DNA from: Nitrospirota bacterium
Lineage (GTDB): Bacteria > Nitrospirota_A > Leptospirillia > Leptospirillales > Leptospirillaceae
Reading direction: 5' to 3'
DNA length: 13,066 nucleotides
NCBI GenBank assembly: GCA_027415455.1
Contig: DAIBSV010000044.1
Coordinates: forward strand, 1-13,066
The position numbers and the translations under genes were made by a program. The notes beneath the pieces are model-generated. The model saw nothing but the letters and a program-made list of their open reading frames with translations, made no database searches and had not been told where the DNA came from. The stretch's first letter is position 1, and every line of letters begins with the position of its first letter. This document shows positions 1 to 7,459 of this stretch, in pieces.

Positions 1-53
1 ACATTAAAATCGACCCCTTGTTTTTAGGTTAAATATCAAAAATACGACATTTA

Positions 54-59
54 TATAAT
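54..59 (+). promoter_or_regulatory. Possible -10 box in AT-rich stretch
   Basis: A perfect TATAAT lies in the AT-rich first 80 bases. No convincing -35 box sits at the normal distance; the nearest is a poor TTAAAT at 29-34 with a 19-base spacer. If used, transcription would begin near base 66, only a few bases before the ATG at 69, giving an almost leaderless message. This is a sequence match only. Confidence 0.25.
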
Positions 60-68
60 AAATGACTA

Positions 69-404
69 ATGACTATTGATGTGACAGGAAAAGCTGGTTC
101 CGGACCGGACGGCATGGAACCCTCCGAACCCCTGGCCCGGAAGTCTGGAGGGGAGGAGGACGCATCCTTTTCTTATTGCCCCGTCACGAAGTCAGCCAGG
201 AGAGGCAATCCCAGGCCTCTTGTGCTGATTCCGGTAGATGGCGTCCTCCCTCCTTCCCGTCTTCTGAAGGTCCTGGACGGAGGAGACGGATGGGGATTCG
301 AGATCGCGCCCCCCTACAGGCCGCCGGAAACAGACACCGATTTTTCGGAGGCCGAGGATGCGGGGGAAGGGGGCGGATGCATCCGGAATAAGTCCGGACA
401 ATAG
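69..404 (+). CDS. Hypothetical protein, 111 aa, doubtful
   Basis: I do not recognise this ORF. It encodes 111 residues, rich in Gly, Pro, Asp and Glu, with an acidic, glycine-rich C-terminal third and two isolated cysteines. There is no signal peptide, membrane segment or known motif. Its third codon positions are fairly GC-rich, as in the neighbouring genes, which is mild support. No Shine-Dalgarno sequence precedes ATG 69 or the nearby ATGs at 62 and 79, and a TATAAT box lies only ten bases upstream, so translation would have to be near-leaderless. A competing minus-strand ORF (192-446) is equally anonymous. It may be a lineage-specific gene or simply non-coding leader sequence. Confidence 0.33.
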   Translation: MTIDVTGKAGSGPDGMEPSEPLARKSGGEEDASFSYCPVTKSARRGNPRPLVLIPVDGVLPPSRLLKVLDGGDGWGFEIAPPYRPPETDTDFSEAEDAGEGGGCIRNKSGQ

Positions 405-428
405 TGAATCAAAATAACTTATTGAATA

Positions 429-456
429 TTGTAAGGCATCAAACAAAAACTATGAT
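429..456 (+). promoter_or_regulatory. Putative sigma-70 promoter of the sensor kinase operon
   Basis: TTGTAA at 429-434 (4/6 to consensus) and TATGAT at 451-456 (5/6) are separated by 16 bases, in an AT-rich gap just before the kinase gene. The expected start of transcription is near 463, leaving a leader of about 25 bases before the first candidate start codon at 488. It is the best-placed candidate for transcription of the kinase, receiver and GGDEF-EAL genes. Confidence 0.4.
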
Positions 457-487
457 GGACTTGTAACTTTTCCTCCGACTCTTTAAG

Positions 488-2218
488 ATGAAAAACCATG
501 GAGGATCGATTTTTCATGATTTCGGCGGATCTCTTGTGACAAGCATGGCGTCCCACTCAGAGAGAGCCCGGCGCATGGCGGAAAGTCTCGATCTGACTCC
601 CCCCGCGATCGAGAAACGCAAACTCTTCCTCGGACTCACCGCCGAGGAGGAAGGAGCCCTTTCCATCCTCCGTCCCTTCTTCCAGGAGAGGACCCCGGCC
701 TTCGTGAAGCTTCTTCACGAACGGATCGGATCCTTTCCCGAAACCGCAAAGATCCTGGAAAAAGCCCACTCCCAGAGCTGGCTCAGGTCCCGGCACTCGG
801 AGTACTTCGTGGAATTGGTCTCGGGCCCGTACGACATGGCCTATGTTCTCAACAGGCTGGCCGTCGGGATCGCACACCAGGAGATCGGCCTCGAGCCGGA
901 ATGGGTCCAGGCCTCCTTCGGCCTCTTCCTCGAATGGGCCGGCCGTATCCTTCGCGAGGATCCCGATTCTCCCCTTCGGGAAAATCCCGGACTGGGGGAG
1001 GCGCTCGCGAAGATCTCCCTGTTCGATTCCGGGCTGGTCATGGATTCCTATTTCATGGCCGAACGCGAGCGGATGGAGGTTCTGTCCCGGGTCTTCGAAA
1101 CCAACGCCGAGGTCGTCTGGATCGTCGACGGTCGGGGGATCCTGCGCCACGCCAACAAAACTTCGGAAAAGGTGATTGGATGGTCGCCGGCGGATCTCGC
1201 GGGAAAATCGGTCGATGCTTTTCTAGCCTCCGGAGCCGGCTCCTCCAACCCGTCGCAAACGGATATCACCGCCATCGCGCATCGGGAAGGCCACTGGGAG
1301 GGAGAGCTTCTGCTGGAGCACCGGAGTGGCTCCCGCTTCTCGGTCTGGGCGACGGTGAATCTGCTCGAGGATGATCCGGCGCGCGGATTCATCCTCGAAT
1401 TCCGGGACCGGACGGCGGAAAAGCTTGTCGAGCGCGAGCTTCTCCAGAAGACGAACGACCTTCTCCGCTCCAACAGGGACCTCGAGCAGTTCGCCTATGT
1501 GGCCTCCCACGACCTGCAGGAACCCCTCCGGATGGTGACCAGCTACACGCAGCTTCTGGCCAGGCGCTACCAGGGAAAGCTCTCAGAGGAAGCCGACGAC
1601 TTCATCCGGTTCGCGGTGGACGGAGCGGTCCGGATGCAGGCGCTCATCAACGCCCTTCTCACCTATTCCCGGGTCGATACCCGGGGGAAGCCCCTTGTGG
1701 CCACGGAGTCCTCCGTGGCCCTCGACCAGGCCCTGGAGAACCTGAGGCTGGCGGTCCGGGAAAGCGCCGCCGCGGTCGAGCGGGCCGAACTCCCTCCGGT
1801 TTGCGGTGATCAGATCCAGATCATGCAGCTCTTCCAGAATCTGGTGGGGAACGCGATCAAGTTCCGCGCCCCCGACCGCACCCCCAGGATCAAAATCTCC
1901 GCGGAGAGGGAGGGAAGCTTCTGGCGCTTCACCGTCTCCGACAACGGAATCGGGATCGACCCCCGCTACTACGAACGGATCTTCACGATCTTCCAGAGGC
2001 TCCACACGAAGGAAGAATACCCGGGAACGGGAATCGGTCTGGCGCTCTGCAAGCGGATCGTCGAGCGCCATGGGGGCGAGATCGGAGTCCGCTCCGTCCC
2101 GGGGGAGGGATCCTCGTTCTTTTTCACCCTGAAGGCCTGTCCGGAAGAAGATCCTTCGGGCCATTTGGACGGACCGGCCGACAATCATCCTCCAGACTTG
2201 AAAGGATCGCCACAGTGA
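488..2218 (+). CDS. Globin-coupled sensor histidine kinase (protoglobin-PAS-HisKA-HATPase)
   Basis: This 576-residue soluble kinase has no signal peptide or membrane segment. Residues about 40-195 form a protoglobin sensor. The motif [15 protein letters not shown] carries the proximal haem ligand His130, a hallmark of globin-coupled sensors that bind O2, NO or CO. A PAS domain covers about 196-312. A coiled linker leads to a phytochrome-type HisKA segment, [12 protein letters not shown], with phospho-acceptor His341. The HATPase follows: N box [10 protein letters not shown] (Asn451, Asn455), G1 DNGIGI (485-490), G2 GTGIGL (513-518). The C-terminal tail of about 25 residues is low in complexity. 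The gene overlaps the next receiver gene by four bases, so that receiver is the likely partner. The start is uncertain. ATG 488 has no Shine-Dalgarno sequence; in-frame GTG 536 and ATG 545 are alternatives, and GTG 536 overlaps the stop of a seven-codon ORF (516-539) preceded by GGAGG. Haem binding is predicted from the motif; the ligand is unknown. Confidence 0.93.
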   Translation: MKNHGGSIFHDFGGSLVTSMASHSERARRMAESLDLTPPAIEKRKLFLGLTAEEEGALSILRPFFQERTPAFVKLLHERIGSFPETAKILEKAHSQSWLRSRHSEYFVELVSGPYDMAYVLNRLAVGIAHQEIGLEPEWVQASFGLFLEWAGRILREDPDSPLRENPGLGEALAKISLFDSGLVMDSYFMAERERMEVLSRVFETNAEVVWIVDGRGILRHANKTSEKVIGWSPADLAGKSVDAFLASGAGSSNPSQTDITAIAHREGHWEGELLLEHRSGSRFSVWATVNLLEDDPARGFILEFRDRTAEKLVERELLQKTNDLLRSNRDLEQFAYVASHDLQEPLRMVTSYTQLLARRYQGKLSEEADDFIRFAVDGAVRMQALINALLTYSRVDTRGKPLVATESSVALDQALENLRLAVRESAAAVERAELPPVCGDQIQIMQLFQNLVGNAIKFRAPDRTPRIKISAEREGSFWRFTVSDNGIGIDPRYYERIFTIFQRLHTKEEYPGTGIGLALCKRIVERHGGEIGVRSVPGEGSSFFFTLKACPEEDPSGHLDGPADNHPPDLKGSPQ

Positions 2219-2679
2219 CGCGCATCGAAGAGGTGGGAAGGCCGGTTGAGTTTCTTCTGGTCGAGGACAATCCCGGAGATGTCCGCCTGACGAAGGAGGC
2301 CCTCAGGGACAGCAAGGTGAGGAACAACCTGAATGTTCTGGGCGACGGGATCTCGGCGCTGGCCTTCCTCCGGCGGGAACCCCCCTACGAAAACGCCCCG
2401 CGGCCGGATATCATCCTTCTCGATCTCAATCTTCCCAGAATGGACGGACGGGAAGTTCTCTCGACCATCAAGGCCGACCCCCGCCTCCGGCGCATCCCGG
2501 TGGTCGTCATCACCTCCTCGGAGGCGGAGCAGGACATTCTCCGGACCTACGATCTCCATGTGAACTGCTACGTGACGAAACCGGTGGATCTCGACCAGTT
2601 CATCAAGGTGGTCCAGTCCATCGAGAACTTCTGGCTGACGATCGTCCAGCTGCCCCCGCCCGGCGAAACGGAGTCCTGA
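2215..2679 (+). CDS. Single-domain response regulator, Rcp1/CheY type
   Basis: A 154-residue stand-alone receiver domain with no output domain. The acidic pocket is Glu17-Asp18 in [17 protein letters not shown], a sequence style typical of Rcp1-type receivers that pair with phytochrome-like kinases. The phospho-acceptor is Asp70 in ILLDLNLP. The switch Thr100-Ser101 and the conserved Lys122 (TKP) are present. The start is a GTG overlapping the kinase stop as GTGA, implying translational coupling and roughly matched amounts. It probably receives phosphate from the upstream kinase and acts by protein contact or as a phosphate shuttle or sink for the downstream REC-GGDEF-EAL protein; that role is inferred. 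The ten-residue N-terminal extension and short Pro-rich tail are unremarkable. Confidence 0.93.
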   Translation: MTRIEEVGRPVEFLLVEDNPGDVRLTKEALRDSKVRNNLNVLGDGISALAFLRREPPYENAPRPDIILLDLNLPRMDGREVLSTIKADPRLRRIPVVVITSSEAEQDILRTYDLHVNCYVTKPVDLDQFIKVVQSIENFWLTIVQLPPPGETES

Positions 2680-2683
2680 CACC

Positions 2684-4807
2684 GTGATCGAACGCACTCT
2701 CAAGGTTCTTTTCATCGAGGACAATCCAGGCGACATTCTCCTGGTGGAGGAGATGCTTCATTCGACTGGAGAGCGCCGGATCGAGCTTTTGTCGACGAAC
2801 CGCATCTCCACCGCCCGCGAGATGATGAAGAGCAGGGAGGTCGACGCCCTCCTTCTCGACCTGGGCCTTCCGGACGTCAACGGGCTCGAGACCCTGGAGA
2901 AAATCCACAGGATCTTTCCCGATCTCCCCATCGTCGTCCTCTCCTCGCTCGAGGACGAGGAGATGGCCGTTTCCGCCCTCCAGATCGGAGCCCAGGACTT
3001 CCTGGTCAAGGGAACCATCAACGGCCATCTCCTGACGCGCGCCCTGTTCTACGCCATCAAGAGGAAGGAGCTCGACTCGAGGCTTCAGTACCTGGCGACC
3101 CACGATTCCCTGACGGGACTCTATAACCGGAAGTTTTTTCACGACAAGCTGGACCGCTCCATCGGCTTTTCCACGAAGAACGGCCGGCAGTTCGCCGTCC
3201 TTCTCATCGATCTCTCCGACTTCCGGGGGGTGAACGACACCTTCGGCCATGCCGTCGGAGACCAGTTGCTCGTCGACGTGGGCCGGAAGCTCCAGCAGGC
3301 GGTTCGGAAAGTCGATACGGTCGCCCGCATGGGCGGGGACGAATTCGCCCTGATCCTCGAGGACCTTCCGGACGAGGAGCGCATGAAGGAGGTCGTGGGG
3401 AAGATACGCGCCGCCCTGTGCCGCATCCACGTCATCGACGGAAACGAAATCGACCTCGACCTCGCGATCGGAATCAGCCGTTTTCCCGCGGACGGGACCG
3501 GCTCCGGGGAGCTCGTCCGGAAGGCCGGTCGCGCCCTGCAGCTCTCCCGGGAGGCCGGAGAGCCGGCCCTTCACGTCTACGATCCCTCCATGGAGGAAAG
3601 CGTCGCGATCCGGAAGGGGCTCCGCTCCGAATTCGCCCGGGCCCTCAAAAATGGGGAGCTGATCCTTCATTACCAGCCCATCGTCAACATCCGGACCCAC
3701 GGCCTGACGGGAGTCGAGGCCCTGGTCCGATGGAACCATCCCGACCGGGGCCTTCTGTCGCCGGCCGCCTTCCTGCCCCAGATCATGGGAACGGAGCTGA
3801 TCGTGTCGATGGGAGAGTGGGTTCTGAGGGAGTCGATTGCCCGACTCTCCGAATGGCTGGGGCAGGGGATCACCCTGTCGATGTGCGTCAACGTCGACCT
3901 TCTCCAGCTCCGGAAGGCCGACTTCGTCTCCCGGCTTTCGAAGATCCTGGGGGAGCATCCGTCCGTTCCGCCCAGACTTCTGGAGCTCGAAATCATCGAG
4001 ACCTCGACTGCCGAGAACTTCCCGACCCTTCCGGAGATCCTTTCCGACATCCATGCCATGGGGGTTCGCCTGGCCATCGACGACTTCGGAACCGGGTACT
4101 CCTCCCTGGCCTATCTGAAGCATCTTCCGGTCGACACCCTGAAGATCGACCAGGGATTCGTGATCGGCATGCGGAGCAACCGGGAAAACCTGGCGATCAT
4201 CGAAAGCATCGTGAGCCTGTCCCGGATCTTCGGCCGCAGCGTTGTCGCCGAAGGGATGGAGGAGATGGAGTATGCGCCCCTTCTCATCAAGCTCGGATGC
4301 GATCATGCCCAGGGATACGCGATCGGCCGGCCCATGCCGGCGGACCGATTTCTCGAATGGCGCCGGGAGTGGATGGCGAGCGACGGCTCCGAAAAGCTGC
4401 TGTCTCCCACCCCGGCAAACGAGCTCTCGATTCTCTCCATGCAGGTCGCCCACCTCGCCTGGATCGAGCATATCCTCTCCCTGGGCCAGAAGGCCTTCGA
4501 AGCCGCGCTGACTCCCGGGGAGGAGGGCGCCTTTTCCTGCCTCCCGGGAGAGGGCTGGTACCTGGAGGAGGGTCGGGCGGCATACGGCGACGTTCCCGTA
4601 TTTCGGGAACTCGACGCGCTCCACCGCGAGACCCGCGAGATCGCCCGGGAGATGCTGAAATCCATCCGGAACAGGAACTTCGAAGGAATGCGCTACGATT
4701 CCAACCGCCTGATTCTTTCGAAGGATTCCCTTCTCGCCCTCTACGGGACCCTCCAGAAGGACGCTCTGTTCCGCTCCATCCTCGACAGGCGGGACTTTGG
4801 CCGATGA
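2684..4807 (+). CDS. REC-GGDEF-EAL c-di-GMP enzyme with C-terminal CZB-like domain
   Basis: A 707-residue cytosolic protein starting at GTG 2684, four bases after the receiver gene. Domains: receiver at 6-125 (Glu12-Asp13, phospho-acceptor Asp59, Lys109); GGDEF at about 135-300 with intact GGDEF (217-221) and an RKVD inhibitory site (208-211) at the usual distance; EAL at about 315-560. The EAL residues expected for c-di-GMP hydrolysis are present: Glu345 (EAL), Asn403, Glu436, Asp466-Asp467 (DDFGTGYSSL), Lys487, Glu523 and Gln543. Both synthesis and breakdown therefore look possible, presumably switched by phosphorylation. Residues about 583-660 resemble a CZB zinc-binding domain: HxxW with His590, CLPGEGWYL with Cys619, and His647. 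The usual fourth ligand four residues later is Arg651. CZB domains are known on chemoreceptors and diguanylate cyclases; here it lies after an EAL domain. Context makes this the probable output of the globin-sensor kinase. Confidence 0.95.
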   Translation: MIERTLKVLFIEDNPGDILLVEEMLHSTGERRIELLSTNRISTAREMMKSREVDALLLDLGLPDVNGLETLEKIHRIFPDLPIVVLSSLEDEEMAVSALQIGAQDFLVKGTINGHLLTRALFYAIKRKELDSRLQYLATHDSLTGLYNRKFFHDKLDRSIGFSTKNGRQFAVLLIDLSDFRGVNDTFGHAVGDQLLVDVGRKLQQAVRKVDTVARMGGDEFALILEDLPDEERMKEVVGKIRAALCRIHVIDGNEIDLDLAIGISRFPADGTGSGELVRKAGRALQLSREAGEPALHVYDPSMEESVAIRKGLRSEFARALKNGELILHYQPIVNIRTHGLTGVEALVRWNHPDRGLLSPAAFLPQIMGTELIVSMGEWVLRESIARLSEWLGQGITLSMCVNVDLLQLRKADFVSRLSKILGEHPSVPPRLLELEIIETSTAENFPTLPEILSDIHAMGVRLAIDDFGTGYSSLAYLKHLPVDTLKIDQGFVIGMRSNRENLAIIESIVSLSRIFGRSVVAEGMEEMEYAPLLIKLGCDHAQGYAIGRPMPADRFLEWRREWMASDGSEKLLSPTPANELSILSMQVAHLAWIEHILSLGQKAFEAALTPGEEGAFSCLPGEGWYLEEGRAAYGDVPVFRELDALHRETREIAREMLKSIRNRNFEGMRYDSNRLILSKDSLLALYGTLQKDALFRSILDRRDFGR

Positions 4808-4865
4808 TCCGAAAGCTCCGGACCACCCAACGACCTTTTGTCCCGAACATTTCTCTCTCCTTCCC

Positions 4866-4883
4866 CCGGAAGGAGATTTCCGG
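4866..4883. repeat. Short perfect inverted repeat upstream of glgA
   Basis: CCGGAA (4866-4871) and TTCCGG (4878-4883) form a 6-bp stem with a 6-base loop in the 123-base gap before glgA. A short A run rather than a T run follows on the plus strand, so it does not look like an intrinsic terminator. Nothing else in this gap resembles a promoter, which favours read-through from the c-di-GMP gene into glgA. Confidence 0.25.
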
Positions 4884-4930
4884 AAAAATGTCGTGACGCT
4901 CCCACATCCGGCAGGGGGAGTCCTCCTCCC

Positions 4931-6412
4931 ATGAAGAAGCCCCTCTCGATTTTTTTTCTCACCTCGGAGGTCATGCCCGTCGTCAAGACCGGAGGCCTGG
5001 CCGATGTCTCCTCCGCGCTCCCCCAGGCTCTTTCCTCGGGAGGTGGAGGGGAGATCGACATCCGGATCGGAACGGTCGCTTTCCGGGGCGTCGAAAAAAA
5101 GAGCGGATTTACCTTGGTCAGGACCTTCGTCTCCCGGACTCCTGCCGGTCCCCTGACGATCAGGGTTTTCGAAGGGCGTCTCGCCAAGGGAGATGTCCCG
5201 GTTTACGCGATCGATCCGGAAGGCCTCTTCGACCGCCCGGCCCTCTACGGGGAGGGGGGCACGGAGTATCCCGACAATCTCGAGCGGTTCTCTCTCTGGA
5301 ACCACGCCCTTCTCCATCTGCCCGCCGTTTTGGGCTTCTCCCCTGACATTATCCACGCCAACGACTGGCAGGCGGCCCTCTCGGTTCCGCTCCTGCCGCA
5401 TGTGATCCGTCCGCGAACCCAGACCAGGCCGATCCGGACGATCCTCTCGATCCACAACATGGCCTTCCAGGGCGTCTACCCGCTCGACCAGTGGCACTGG
5501 ACCGGACTCCCTCCGTCCTACAACAATTTCGACGGTCTGGAATACCATGGCCGTCTCTCCCTTCTCAAGGGAGGCATCCAGTTCGCCGACCGGATCACCA
5601 CCGTCAGTCCGGGCTACCGGGAAGAAGTGCTCTCGGAGCCGGGCGGATGCGGCCTCTCGGGAGCCCTGCGCCACCGTCAGGACCACTTTGTCGGACTTTT
5701 GAACGGCATCGACGACCAGGAGTGGAATCCCGCCACCGACCCCTTCCTGCCCGTTCATTTTTCTCGAAAGGATCTGGAAGCCAAAGAAATACTGAAACAG
5801 AAATTGCGGCATGAATGGGGGTTCCTGTCCGGTCCCTCCACGCCCCTTTTCGGGGTCGTCTCGCGGATGGCCCATCAGAAAGGGCTGGGACTCCTGGCGG
5901 AGACGCTGGGTAATCTGGGGGCGTCCGGAGAGCTTCCGGGAGACTGGGTCGTTCTTGGGTCGGGAGACCCTGAAATCGAAGACCGGTGGCGGAGGCTCCG
6001 GGAGTCCTTCCCGGACAGGATCCATCTCCGGATCGGCTTCGACGAAGCCCTGGCCCACCGCATCGTGGGGGCGAGCGATTTCCTGGTCGTTCCCTCGGTC
6101 TACGAACCCTGCGGCCTCACCCAGATGTATGCGATGCGATACGGGACGCTCCCCGTGGTCAATCCGACCGGAGGACTTCGGGACACGGTCGAGGATCAGA
6201 AGACGGGCCTATGGATGGAGGAGCTGTCGGGAAAAGGTCTCGGGGACGCCCTCATGAGGGCCAGGGCCCTTCGCCTCGATGGAGCGGAAATGGAGGCGAT
6301 GAGGAAACGGGCGATGGGAGTCGATTCGAGCTGGAAAAGCCGGGCCAGGGACTATGCCCGCCTGTACAGGGAAGCTCTCGACGCCCCTTCCTGGCACAAT
6401 CCTCCGGGTTAG
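4931..6412 (+). CDS. glgA: Glycogen synthase (ADP-glucose type, GT5)
   Basis: This 493-residue protein has the normal length of bacterial GlgA, a GT-B-fold enzyme that adds glucose from ADP-glucose to the non-reducing ends of alpha-1,4-glucan. Hallmarks: KTGGLADV (Lys19, nucleotide-sugar site), HANDWQAAL (142-150), HNMAFQGVYP (175-184), NGIDDQEWNP (258-267), SRMAHQKG (Arg312, Lys317), and PSVYEPCGLTQMYAMRYGT with catalytic-region Glu392, followed by TGGLRDTV. ATG 4931 is chosen because AGGGGGAG lies ten bases upstream and the GT-B fold begins right there. The longer TTG frame from 4838 adds 31 low-complexity residues. The gene follows the c-di-GMP cluster on the same strand and may share its transcript. 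No other glycogen gene (glgB, glgC, glgP) is in the window. Confidence 0.95.
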   Translation: MKKPLSIFFLTSEVMPVVKTGGLADVSSALPQALSSGGGGEIDIRIGTVAFRGVEKKSGFTLVRTFVSRTPAGPLTIRVFEGRLAKGDVPVYAIDPEGLFDRPALYGEGGTEYPDNLERFSLWNHALLHLPAVLGFSPDIIHANDWQAALSVPLLPHVIRPRTQTRPIRTILSIHNMAFQGVYPLDQWHWTGLPPSYNNFDGLEYHGRLSLLKGGIQFADRITTVSPGYREEVLSEPGGCGLSGALRHRQDHFVGLLNGIDDQEWNPATDPFLPVHFSRKDLEAKEILKQKLRHEWGFLSGPSTPLFGVVSRMAHQKGLGLLAETLGNLGASGELPGDWVVLGSGDPEIEDRWRRLRESFPDRIHLRIGFDEALAHRIVGASDFLVVPSVYEPCGLTQMYAMRYGTLPVVNPTGGLRDTVEDQKTGLWMEELSGKGLGDALMRARALRLDGAEMEAMRKRAMGVDSSWKSRARDYARLYREALDAPSWHNPPG

Positions 6413-6444
6413 GGGAGGCCAAAAGGAGCCTGACCCGGCGTCCC

Positions 6445-6579
6445 CTATTTCGGATTGATCCGATTTGCCGCGCGAATGGCCCGGATCATGGCCGCACCGC
6501 CCACCACGAAGGCCAGCAGCACGCCCCCGATCACAATATAGTCCATCGCGTTCCAGGACCCTGTCGATGTTGCTCCCAT
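6445..6579 (-). CDS. Small single-pass membrane protein, 44 aa
   Basis: A short ORF on the minus strand begins MGATSTGSWNAMDYIV and ends RAANRINPK. Residues about 13-33 form one hydrophobic, glycine- and alanine-rich membrane helix, and the basic tail RAIRAANR predicts a cytoplasmic C-terminus. A good ribosome binding site, AAGGAG, sits six bases before the ATG (plus-strand 6586-6591). The gene starts 32 bases after the stop of the Crp-family regulator on the same strand, so the two are probably one operon. I recognise no family. Such proteins often modulate a membrane complex, and a respiratory or transport accessory is possible, but nothing here proves it. It ends about 30 bases from the end of convergent glgA. 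Confidence 0.68.
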   Translation of the reverse strand: MGATSTGSWNAMDYIVIGGVLLAFVVGGAAMIRAIRAANRINPK

Positions 6580-6611
6580 GACTGTCTCCTTGTCCCGTGG
6601 AATCGGGACCG

Positions 6612-7325
6612 TTAGGGAATTCGGCCTTCCTTCTTCAATCGTTCGATATTCAGGATATAGATCCTGTTGTTCTCGATTCTGAGAATCCCGGCCTGGACGA
6701 ACGCTCCGAGAGAGCGGGATACCGTCTCGCGGCTGACCCCCGAAAGGGAGGCCAGCTCCTGGCGGGTGAAGCGGTCGTGGACGAAGGGGATCCCGCCCTC
6801 GCTTCCCCCCTCCTTTTCGAAAAGCTCGAAGAGAGTCCGCGACACTTTTTCGTAGGCGTCTCCGTAGGCCATGTGCATGAGCTTTCCGTCGGTTTCCCGA
6901 AGACGGGCCGACAGGGCGGAGAGAAGCCGCAGGGTGATTTCCGGATAATCCCGGATCAGCCGGAGAAAGGGCTCTTTCTCGATGGCGACCACCCGTGTGG
7001 GCTCAAGTGCCGAAACGTTTGCGGTTCTCGTCCCATTATCCCACAGGGAGACCTCGCCGAAAAAGTCCGGGGGATAGACGACGGCCAGGATGATTTCGCG
7101 CCCCTCCCTGTCCTCGATGGAGACCTTCACCGATCCCGAGAGAACCAGAAAGAGTTCGGAGCCCAGATCGTTGGCCTGAATGATCCGGTGGGAGGAGCGG
7201 TAGGTCCGGATTCTTGAGAAGGAGCCGATCTGGTCGAGGAGCGGTTCGGGAAGTCCATGAAAAAGGGGCATCACTTCCAGCGTGTCCCGGAGCGGAGGGA
7301 TCTCCTGGTAATCGCGGGTGGTCAA
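6612..7325 (-). CDS. Crp/Fnr-family transcriptional regulator
   Basis: A 237-residue regulator with the proposed start at TTG 7325. The N-terminal cyclic-nucleotide-binding beta-barrel (about 19-125) includes the phosphate-binding cassette FFGE (88-91) and Arg100-Thr101. A long dimer helix follows (LRLLSALSARLRETDGK), very like E. coli CRP, with Thr kept but Asp where CRP has Ser128. The winged helix-turn-helix (about 186-225) reads FTRQELASLSGVSRETVSR. Arg199, Glu200 and Arg204 match the CRP residues that read TGTGA, so a CRP-like operator is predicted. There is no FNR-type N-terminal cysteine cluster. The frame stays open to TTG 7460, but that codon lies in an ATTATAAT box. TTG 7325 has GGGAG nine bases upstream and overlaps the stop of a leader ORF; ATG 7271, at the domain edge, is another option. 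The 44-residue membrane protein follows. Confidence 0.9.
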   Translation of the reverse strand: MTTRDYQEIPPLRDTLEVMPLFHGLPEPLLDQIGSFSRIRTYRSSHRIIQANDLGSELFLVLSGSVKVSIEDREGREIILAVVYPPDFFGEVSLWDNGTRTANVSALEPTRVVAIEKEPFLRLIRDYPEITLRLLSALSARLRETDGKLMHMAYGDAYEKVSRTLFELFEKEGGSEGGIPFVHDRFTRQELASLSGVSRETVSRSLGAFVQAGILRIENNRIYILNIERLKKEGRIP

Positions 7326-7405
7326 CGGAGAGCGCTCCCGCTGGGACGGACGGGAGTCGGGGAAGAGAGACCGAAGGCCTTTCTGTAACGGGCGTGGACA
7401 AGCAT
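7322..7405 (-). CDS. Putative 27-codon leader ORF coupled to the Crp-family gene
   Basis: Reading leftward from ATG 7405, a 27-codon ORF (MLVHARYRKAFGLSS...) ends in TGA at 7324-7322. That stop shares bases with TTG 7325 as TTGA. GAGG lies five bases before the ATG, a better initiation region than any in-frame start of the regulator itself. The peptide is basic and Ser/Pro-rich, with no recognised motif. It could be a coupling leader. Alternatively, if a frameshift (real or from sequencing) joined the two frames, it could be the true N-terminus of the regulator. Confidence 0.4.
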   Translation of the reverse strand: MLVHARYRKAFGLSSPTPVRPSGSALR

Positions 7406-7459
7406 TATTTCCTCGACGGAAGGTGGGTCGACACGTTAGGAGATGCGCTGGCTCCCTCA

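Noticed and set aside
3418..4896. Long plus-strand ORF overlapping the EAL region in another frame
   Set aside because: Its translation is Arg/Pro-rich and featureless, a typical out-of-frame shadow of a GC-rich gene.
4838..4930. TTG start giving glgA 31 extra residues
   Set aside because: The extension is low-complexity with no ribosome site, whereas ATG 4931 has AGGGGGAG and starts at the first strand of the GT-B fold.
2603..6058. Very long minus-strand ORF (1151 codons) opposite the GGDEF-EAL and glgA genes
   Set aside because: It mirrors two unmistakable plus-strand genes. Its product is a Gly/Asp/Glu/Arg-rich sequence without domains, as expected for the complement of GC-rich coding DNA lacking stops in that frame.
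6411..6446. AGGGGA/TCCCCT inverted repeat between glgA and the small membrane gene as a two-way terminator
   Set aside because: The arms are 6 bases with a 24-base loop, overlap both genes' stop codons and have no T tract on either side; too weak to annotate.
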